64,000 nt of DNA from Ligula intestinalis (taxonomy: Eukaryota > Platyhelminthes > Cestoda > Diphyllobothriidea > Diphyllobothriidae). The translations under genes were made by a program, and so were the position numbers. Positions 56,669-64,000 of the stretch are shown piece after piece (within the stretch, counting starts at the first letter, position 1; the number at the start of each line of letters is the position of its first letter). Below the pieces are notes generated by a model that saw only the letters and a list, made by a program, of their open reading frames with translations, made no database searches and had not been told where the DNA came from. The stretch covers positions 49,895,595 to 49,959,594 of the forward strand of contig JAYGXS010000001.1 of NCBI GenBank assembly GCA_036362985.1. The letters run 5' to 3'.

Positions 56669-59600
56669 CTGGCAAAACCAAAAACAATGACGTGAGAATC
56701 ATTTTAATTGCCTTACACTGTGACTTTTAAGGAATAAGTTGCGTATGAAAAAACGATGGCTGCACAACGTTCATGAGAAAGATAAGAGGCTGGTCGCAAG
56801 GTCGCGTACTATATTAGAAAGTGCAATCTTTACGATAGGACTCAGACACCTGCGCACCTGATCTTACACTATAAAAATATGCGGAAGTAACCAACCCAAA
56901 GGCGGTAATGTACAACTCATTCGACCCTCGTTTGGCGCCTCATTGGGATTCGAACTAACGCCAGCAAAAGGAAATCTCTAGTACAGCTCTAAATTTGTTA
57001 GCATCGGACCACATAATCAAACAGGGTTATATCAGATAGACGCTTTTTTAATATCATACAAAACATCCGAAAGAGGGGGGTCGAGTAATCCGTAAGACAG
57101 GAATTTCTATGAAGCATGCTGTACAGATAAACAGCTTTATGGTCAGATCAAACTTCCCATTGACAACTATGACATATCCGACGCAAACGCGTGTCATTTA
57201 AGTCTTCGGCTGAAAAGGGCAAGTCCTAAATCCATAAGACAACTCTGAGACCAGTCACGTAGATTCTATTTTTGACCTGGCTACCGAAAGTGGCAGGACA
57301 CTTGCTTTTAAGAATACTAACCGCGAGGCCCTAGTAGACTTTAACTTTACGATTCCAAAGGGCACACAGCCGTAATAAATTTCTCCGTCAGAAGATGGGA
57401 GGACCACACAACAGAGGGCACACTGGCCACTTTTGTGCAATTATTTACAGAGAAAGCTTTCACAACGTCTGCCTCATTTTCCCGTTTAGACAGCAAAACC
57501 GTCAGGGCGGCTGAAAAGGAGTGTGGCTCAGGTCAGCCTACACACCACAAACATGCTAAGCTCTCACTTTATATGAACCTTCTGTAAGATGGACCGTAGA
57601 AGTTGCATTGACGAGCCTTTCTAGTCGGACCCGTACTCCTAAATAGGACCTAGTTATTTCGTTATTTTGCAACCTGTCAAACTAGGACGCTTCGCACATC
57701 TTGATAGATGAAAAATCCGTTAACTCGCGTATAACGAGTGGAACCGCGCGCTGGACCCGAGTTGGGGTCTAATTCGACCTTTTACATTTCATAGTACGAG
57801 AAGGCACGAGCCAGGCCGGTTGGCGCATAATTTTATAGGCATTGGTAATCCATCCGCTACAAACAAACAGGATAACCACGTGCAACAATCTTGGGCAGTT
57901 AGGGTCCTGTTCTGTAAGGCAAATGATTTCGTAGGCCAAGCAATAAAGCAAACTTACCCGCCAATGAAATATGGTAACACTGGTGCCCGCAGCTTATGTA
58001 TTTGGTAAATGAATGTAAGTGGGACGCACGCTTGCTACCCGCCGTCGAATATAGTGAACCTAGATTCTCACAGCATTTCCTAGGGAAGATGTTTGCAGTC
58101 AAACAGCGAATAACACAATTGATCTACCAACGGCATTTGTAGGCCAGTAAGTGGGTTAACGATAACTGATAACTGCCTTTTATTAGGGTCCGCGGGCCGA
58201 TAATCTAAAGAATACTGAATGTCTCATGATTTCAGACAAAACTAGTTACGAAGGAATACCATCAGATTTTGTAAATAATAATCAAAACCGCACTTCCAAA
58301 ACATATATGATATCCGCTGTATAACATGGTCCAATCCGGTTAGCGCTTCTACTTGGACGCGATGTTTTCACTGGCATGAGAGCTATGACCTATGAAGAGT
58401 GGACTAATTCTAAACGCTTAATTAATAATGTCTCAAAGTTCAGCGGATAATGCGAATGAAAACACCGCCAGGACAGAGCCCGATGAGTGTTCAAAAATTT
58501 ATCTTTTTCGTGGTTTTGCGCTTGGTCCTCGACGCGAGAATGAAGAACTTTGCGGATAATAACTGACTGTCATTATGCCGAGGATACCGCTTTACTAGCA
58601 TCAATCTTTGGCAATCTCCAGTCTATGGTGTCGCGGGTGAACGAGGTCGCGAAATCGGTCGGTTTGCCCATAAACGCTGGGAAATTGTTCTTGAACCTTC
58701 AGTCTTCGGTCACCGGCGCTGTCCAGGTCTGCGGCCACGGACCGTCGCGCGTTGAGAAGCACGATACGGGACATAATTGAGGCCGGCTAGATCAGTCATG
58801 ATCGCAACCGTAAGAAGTAATTACAAGACTGTCACTAGCACGTGCTTTTAGCATAACCACGAACATTTCGTGACCTGGTATGCAAACGAAGGCCATACTG
58901 CTAGTCACATCGACTACATTCTAGTTGGCGGGTATTCTTATGTCTGTCTTTAAAGGGGGAGACAAGAAGTGCGAGAACTATCGCGGCATAAGTCTCCTTG
59001 GCGTTGCTTCGAAGGTCATAACTACTGTCCTCAGATGATACCAGAATGCACGAGACTCTAGGACGAGGCCCAAACAGCGTGGGCCAGATATTCACACGGA
59101 GGCGCACTCTGTAATATCACAATGGTTTCCAGCAACCGGCGGTCGTCTGCTCTGTTGACTTCGCCGCTGTGTTGATTCTGTTCACCGTGAGTCACTGCGG
59201 CGAATAACGGAAGTAAACTTTGCAACGGCCAAAATCATTGTTACGATCAAGGCCAACTATCGCTTCACCACCGCGCGAGTTCTGGTTCAAAACAATCGTT
59301 CCAGACTGTTCGACAGCTAGTATGGTGTTCGATAAAACTGCGCCATTTACTGGATTCTCGGACGGGTCCTACACGGTTTTGCCAGTGTGGAGTTTGCATC
59401 CGGACGCCAGCTGACTGACCTTAGCTGCACCGATATCGCCCAGCTAGCCTGAAGCTTCAAAGACCTCTAGTCTGTAGTATTATGCGTTGATGAGATCGCT
59501 ACTGCGGTCGACTTGCAAATTAATACTTGGAAGACTAAAGCTACATCAGTGACCAGGAGAAGGCACCCTTGTGGAAATAATTGTCCTCAGCACGACGAAG

Positions 59601-62166
59601 TAAACGGCTTGAAATACATGGAGATGAAACTGTCGAATGGATAGATTAAGGACGTTGGCTCCCGAATCGATGTTGCTTGCCAGATTTTGTCCATACCTGT
59701 ACTTGATACGGCTGAGCTCATGCCTGATCTTGCCGGCCTCAATGATGTCAGGAAGACTACCTCCCTATGTGCGACGACTAGCGGCAACGGATCTGGAAGG
59801 CTCAACTCATTATTTTCTCCAGCGACGGAGACCTAAAAACCGAAGGTTCAAGGACCGCTTCCATGTCTTGACGAAAGGCGTCGAACTAAGTCTTTAGTTG
59901 CCCTCCTCTTCGACACCTCAAGGTGGGCTGCGGCACCAGGTCGAAGGCAGCATAACAAAGACCGTGAGGCAGACGATGGTGTCCAAACCACCTCAGTCGT
60001 CTTTGTTGGATAGCCTGACATATTCTCGTGATACTATCGCAATGATTGTGAACCATCTAATTAGAGACAAAGTCGGTATATTGCACTCGAGGGGTGGTCA
60101 AATGCCTCTAGTTTTTGTTTATTCTCAACGCGCAAGGCCCAGCCCACACATCCATTTACTAGAACTGACCGAAAGGAGACACGACATACATGGATCTATG
60201 TAGAGATCGAAATGTCGTGTCGGGTCCACATGCGCTTTTAGAGGATTGGGAAAGCCCGTCTAGTAATATCGACTGTAGATCACCAAAGCAGGAGCCAGTA
60301 GGGTGATATCGTCGGTGGCATCAAGGTCAGGCAGCTGGCGTCCGGATGCAAATGCCACATTCAAAACTGTCTAGGGCACTTCCGAGAATCCGATCAATAG
60401 GTAAAACCTTCGTAGCAACATTGGTTAAGTTTACGCTGCGATGGCTTTTGCATTTTCTCTTGTCTAGCTTTTTAAATAGACAAGGATGTCCAAACCCCAG
60501 TCATTCGGAACTACTTCATCTCTCCATGTTTGCTCGATCACCTTATGCAGCCAGGGAGCCAGTATCAACACAGGACTGGCAGATTTCAGCGGGAATGCCG
60601 TCCCCCCTGAACGCCTTGTTGTTGTGCGGCCTGTCTTACATCGGCAATCTTGTCCCCAGAAGAGAGGTCTCACAACACTGCATAGGCTGGAGAGGTATGA
60701 AAATCTATTAGATAGGAGTGTACTATGGGCTGCTCATCAAAATTTAGTATAATTTGATGTGCTCACACCAGCGATTGACCTGTCGAGTTCAGTTCAGTCC
60801 AGTTTTATTAGGGAAATATAGGCAAATACCTTTGAATTCCCTCTTTGTACAAAGCTTATGATGCAGAACACGTGGCGTTGCCAGTAATGCAACTGCATCA
60901 GGGGAGCGGACAGTAAAAAAAACTCCTTAGGCATTTTTCATAAGTCTAGTTTTGATGCCACTTGTGGGATTTTAAGGAGAAAAACTGTCGCCGGTGGGGG
61001 GTGAAATACATCCTCGACAACAAAGCCGCCATTTACTTCAGAAACGGTTGAAAAAGTCGAGGGCTTACCCTTAGACTTGGCGGGGAAGTTGATTGAGTTT
61101 TCGAGTGTTACCGATAAAAAGCATGGAAATAAGAGCCTAGTAGTGAATTTATGTGAATTAAACCAAAAATGAGACGGGATGGTGAGACACAACGGAATAT
61201 TCAGTGAGATCCTTGGTCACAAACAGTTAACCAACGATGTCCAAAGAAACGAAGAATGGCTTCCAAAGTGTGCTTATAGAGAGCCCGAATCCTGGGGATC
61301 TTTGGCGGCACAGGGCCTAACCAAGCATTACATGCGCTTCGCCAGTTTTAACTGAAGAGGAATTCACGAAAGAATTTATGACCACCATCCTCCCGTGAAG
61401 TAACAGAATGGAAAGTTGAGGCTACTAAATTCAGTAGTAATGATCCATAAAAGCAACCAAACCTCACCAGAGCGTTAAAAGCATGGCAATTTTAAACCAA
61501 ATTGGATTCCTTTCACTTCGTAGGCAAAATATTTCTAACACGATTATGATATAAGTGACATTGACTTAAGTGTATCGAAAAAAAACGATCCAACAGTGAA
61601 ACTCACTGCAATCTTTTTTGAGCCTCAAATAGCGCTCGAGATTCTTCCGCCTGATTTCGTCGAAGAGCAGCCATTTTCATTGAACTACCATCTTCGTAAT
61701 CCTCACTAATACCTAACGCATCCTTGAATACCGAATTTTTCAGTATACTGACTGCCGCGATTTCATGAGTGCCCTTTGGAATAAGTCGAGGTAGCTCAGG
61801 ATTGTGTTCATTTCTGGGGTGGATTGCATCGATAAAGCGCTTAGGAGCAACATCCTCATCATCAATCTTTGACAAAAGCTGCTTCCGAAGCGCTGTGACC
61901 TTCACGTTGATTTCTTCCTCGGTGTATCCTTGTTCTTCCATCAAAGTTTGAAGCTCAAAACACTTAACTTCGATCTTTCGCTTTTTTTCATGAAGTAAAA
62001 TATCCTTGTTTGGTTCTTTAAAAGTAATGGCGTCCGACCGTTTAATTTCATCATCTGTTTTATAGTTGATCTTGTCTTTGAAGCTCGTGACGAACGCCAG
62101 ATTTTTCTGGACGTATCCATTCGTCCCGCTGCCTCTGGGTGTCGCCAAACCAATCCCGTTGTACAT
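56512..62166 (-). CDS. CWC21: Cwc21/SRRM2 N-terminal-type pre-mRNA splicing factor, two exons
   Basis: Coding join on the minus strand: 62166-61607 and 56668-56512 (238 aa). The N-terminus MYNGIGLATPRGSGTNGYVQ is the signature of Cwc21 and of the start of human SRRM2, where this segment contacts the spliceosome core. It is followed at about residues 53-98 by the cwf21 domain (PNKDILLHEKKRKIEVKCFE and MEEQGYTEEEI). Residues 150-187 contain a further conserved ALGISEDYEDGSS block. The end is a Ser/Asp stretch and a Lys/His/Ser-rich tail, not the huge RS region of vertebrate SRRM2. The start was moved from an upstream TTG to the ATG that opens the conserved motif. Donor CA|GTGAGT and acceptor TTTTGCCAG|A agree in phase (2). 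The protein should act in the nucleus in activated spliceosomes. Confidence 0.93.
56930..57010 (-). repeat. Possible tRNA-like / SINE remnant
   Basis: The minus strand has AGTTCGAATCCC (56956-56945), one mismatch from the Pol III box B, and a possible but poor box A (CTAACAAATTTAGAG) about 45 nt upstream. No cloverleaf can be completed. Confidence 0.25.
58545..58790 (+). mobile_element. RTE-like LINE fragment (RT catalytic box region)
   Basis: The plus frame reads CHYAEDTALLASIFGNLQ, then MVSRVNEVAKSVGLPINAGK, the catalytic YADD box (here YAED) and following block of flatworm RTE-like reverse transcriptases. It breaks off after about 60 codons. Confidence 0.8.
58945..59770 (+). mobile_element. 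RTE-like LINE fragment, longer decayed copy
   Basis: Plus strand. Blocks appear in RT order but with stops and frameshifts: KCENYRGISLLGVASKVITT (about 58968-59025), CVDSVHRESLRRI (59170-59210), TTARVLVQNN (59268-59300), VEFASGRQLTDL with a ruined YADD box (SCTDIAQLA, about 59390-59450), then HDEVNGLKYMEMKLSNG (about 59590-59645). It is a separate copy from 58545-58790, because the earlier RT blocks lie downstream of that copy's catalytic box. Confidence 0.75.
60240..60690 (-). mobile_element. RTE-like LINE fragment, internally deleted, inverted
   Basis: The minus strand carries LAPWLHKVIEQTWRDEVVPN, the start of the RTE RT domain (about 60580-60500). Further on, after a deletion, it reads ASGRQLPDLDATDDITLLAP, the region of the catalytic box (about 60345-60280). 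Orientation is opposite to the two copies just upstream. Confidence 0.7.
60785..61190 (-). mobile_element. CR1-like LINE 3' UTR fragment (same family as A and C)
   Basis: It shares with A (21385-21470) and C (27040-27115) the plus-sense words AAAAAAACTCC, ...TTTxAxGAGAAAAACTG and a TTTATT/GGCA end. It ends in a minus-sense tail with ACTGGACTGAACTGAACT repeats. No RT sequence remains. Confidence 0.55.
61607..62166 (-). CDS. CWC21: Cwc21-like exon 1 (conserved N-terminus and cwf21 domain)
   Basis: ATG at 62166-62164, donor TTGCA|GTGAGT at 61607/61606. Open over 186 codons plus 2 nt without interruption, in contrast to the broken transposon frames around it. Contains the full signature start and the cwf21 domain. 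Confidence 0.95.
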
Positions 62167-64000
62167 TATCAAGACCTAGGTTGAATTTTGCGGTCTGTAT
62201 GTGCAGACAAACAAGTTAGCAGGATCAGCTTGTTCCTTTAGCTCGACTAGCCGAAAAGTTTATTTTCTGGTATTAAACTTATAGTTTCATTGATCCCCAG
62301 AAACTCACGTTTTTTACCTTATAGCTAACAGCGTAACTGATCTGTTGCACGAGTGGTTATTTCCGAAAAAAATAGAAATAAACGGTATTGGAAGTAATCG
62401 GAAATATTAAGTGTTGAGATCAGTTTCGTTTGTCAATGTAAGGCAGGTGTGTTATTGAGCATGGTATTTATTATCTTAAACGTGCCACTAAGCACATAAA
62501 CCGAAGAAGTGTTTAAGGCATAATCAAGTGAAGTCCACCAATCTTTAGGTAAAACTTTATGTCTCATTTTCCAGGTGCATTTTGAAACAGTTATCGGTCA
62601 ACATTCATTTCGAATCCTTAACCTGATGGTGATATCACAGCAGTTGATCAACTGACAGTTAAAATCCAAACGATGCAATTAACATCTTCTCTCATGAATG
62701 CCGAACAAGAGGGTCTAATGACTGAGGCCGGATGATGAGCTTGGTTTCATAATAAAATCAGCAGTCAGATTTAAGGCCTAAAAATGAAGAGTTAATGATG
62801 ATAACCGTAGGTTTAATGTTGGCCGCCTAGAGTACAAAGACGGGGGCTCGTTACACAGGCGTGAATCGAAAAATAATATACCGTAATATTGACCTAGAAA
62901 CCTGCTTGAAGTAAATGTCTCTGTCGCGGCCCTGGGAAATGATTATCTGTGTGAGAGATAAAAAGGTTAATAGACCCAGAAAGAAATCAGAGTTGATTGG
63001 GACTGAGTTCGAGTTGGCCAAGCGCATGATCACACAATTCATGTCAGCCAAACTGAGAGTAGTAAGCAATGGACAAAAGGAAGACTGCAGGAAGAGTAGA
63101 TGCTATAAAATGCATACCACTTGACTGAATGGTACAAAAGAGGACGGAAAAAGTCATTCCAGAAGTAAGAAGTCGCAAAGAGTGCATAGCTACCCGTAGA
63201 GAGAATCGTGTCACTGAAGGAACCCATTGGAAATGTTGTTGACGGCTGTACTTCCTCCTGGATGTTGTCTGATAAATGCACCAAATTCCTTTCGTTTTAG
63301 GAAGACAATCCATCAGTACTTTCGCCACTCCAGCTGGGTCTAAGACACATAAACTCTAAGTTTATAATGAACCAGGTCAAGAGTACAGCGATATGAGTTC
63401 CAATAGAAACTAAGCACGATTCTTTTCATTCGAACTTGTGTCGGTCTTCTCGTTTCGATACTGACGGCTGATGATCTTCTGCTCCCAATAGTTTTGTCTG
63501 AACTCTATTCTCTTGTAGATATTTGTCAATCCCCGAACAAAGCCCAATGCTACAATTCGGTGGTAGTGGGTTGATTATAGTAACCAGAAGTTATCAAAAT
63601 GCTTACTTCCGTCCTATCTGAGGCTCTTCTTTCCAATCCTGGGACATAAAATCCGCAGTCCTCACATCAAAATCCCGTAGTGCTGCCTTAAGACCTGTCA
63701 ACACCATCTACGAAAATTATGGTTTTTCGCTTTAGGCTTTTAGTACTCAATGATCCTGTGTTGCGTTCAACTCATATCATTTTTCTCATTTGGAAGATCC
63801 GGCTGCTCGACAGTTGCTGTCAATGGGCGTCTATTAGACACCCCTGTAACCGAATTCTTCACACCCTCCCTGAGCCACCTATTTGATCGAGAAAGGTTGC
63901 ACGTTGTGGTACTCAAGGCCTTCTGGAGTGGATAAAAATGGCGTCAGAGTCGGTTGATACTTAAGTAGAGGCTTAAAGCAAGATAAGTTTGAGGGGCTTC
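62167..64000. other. Upstream region of the Cwc21-like gene, nothing recognised
   Basis: 5' UTR and promoter of the minus-strand gene should lie at 62167-62500, but no core promoter element stands out. Overlapping minus frames at 63039-63328 and a plus frame at 63750-63935 show no recognised family. Confidence 0.4.

Larger units (their letters stand above)
56669..61606 (-). other. Cwc21-like intron (4.9 kb) with LINE fragments
   Basis: Donor GTGAGTTTCA (61606) to acceptor GGTTTTGCCAG (56669). It contains RTE-like and CR1-like remnants at 58545-61190. 57020-58540 has no recognised feature. Confidence 0.8.

Noticed and set aside
63039..63328. Overlapping minus-strand ORFs with hydrophobic residues, considered as an upstream exon
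   Set aside because: No recognised family, no phase partner found, and no clear splice sites.
63440..63490. CTGATGATC near a GTTTCGATAC word, possible ribozyme core
   Set aside because: No GAAA follows CTGATGA within reach, and the words are not in a hammerhead order on either strand.
1..64000. Search for CRISPR arrays, operons, ribosome binding sites, rRNA and bacterial genes
   Set aside because: None present; the window is eukaryotic nuclear DNA with spliced genes and retroelements.

Overview
This window looks like nuclear DNA from a flatworm (Platyhelminthes, probably a parasitic trematode, cestode or monogenean). That is an inference from three things. Genes are split by GT-AG introns, one of them only 38 nt long. 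The gene families are eukaryotic (a CREB3-type bZIP factor and a Cwc21/SRRM2 splicing factor). Most of the remaining recognisable sequence is decayed retroelements of the kinds common in flatworms: CR1/Jockey-like and RTE-like LINEs, Penelope-like elements, Ty3/Gypsy, a tRNA-derived SINE and a small MITE. No bacterial or organellar features were seen. Two 10-N assembly gaps are present (2666-2675 and 25549-25558).

Two host genes can be reconstructed with consistent splice phases. The first is a seven-exon CREB3/CREB3L-type membrane-anchored bZIP transcription factor on the + strand (38403-53861, predicted 521 aa). It has an acidic N-terminus, a bZIP, one transmembrane helix and a short luminal tail. 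The second is a two-exon Cwc21/SRRM2 N-terminal-type spliceosome protein on the - strand (62166 down to 56512, predicted 238 aa). The two genes converge tail to tail, about 2.65 kb apart. Both have large introns loaded with retroelements.

Layout. 0-16 kb: mostly unannotatable AT-rich DNA with two Penelope-like fragments (about 0.29-1.32 kb minus; about 7.5-7.85 kb plus), an inverted repeat around a gap at 2.4-2.9 kb, a telomere-like degenerate tract at 5.7-6.05 kb, and low-copy repeats at 9-11.7 kb. 16.7-18.2 kb: two copies of a ~350 bp repeat. 19.8-29 kb: a pile of minus-strand CR1-like LINEs (H, A, C), with a plus-strand LINE (B) inserted inside A. 31-35 kb: a plus-strand CR1-like LINE (E) with a PHD-like finger. 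35-38.1 kb: a minus-strand Ty3/Gypsy remnant (F) ending just upstream of CREB3 exon 1. 39-43.4 kb: a nearly full-length but inactivated LINE (D), antisense in CREB3 intron 2. 46-48 kb: CREB3 intron 4 with a SINE, a pogo-like MITE, a LINE tail and an inverted-repeat element carrying a hammerhead-like hairpin. 58.5-61.2 kb: RTE-like and CR1-like fragments in the Cwc21 intron. 62.2-64 kb: upstream DNA with nothing recognised.

All transposon copies seen carry frameshifts, stops or changed catalytic residues, so none appears autonomous. The strongest items for follow-up are the CREB3 gene model with its micro-intron, the hammerhead-like hairpins linked to Penelope-type terminal repeats, the nested LINE insertion, and the perfect-TIR MITE.
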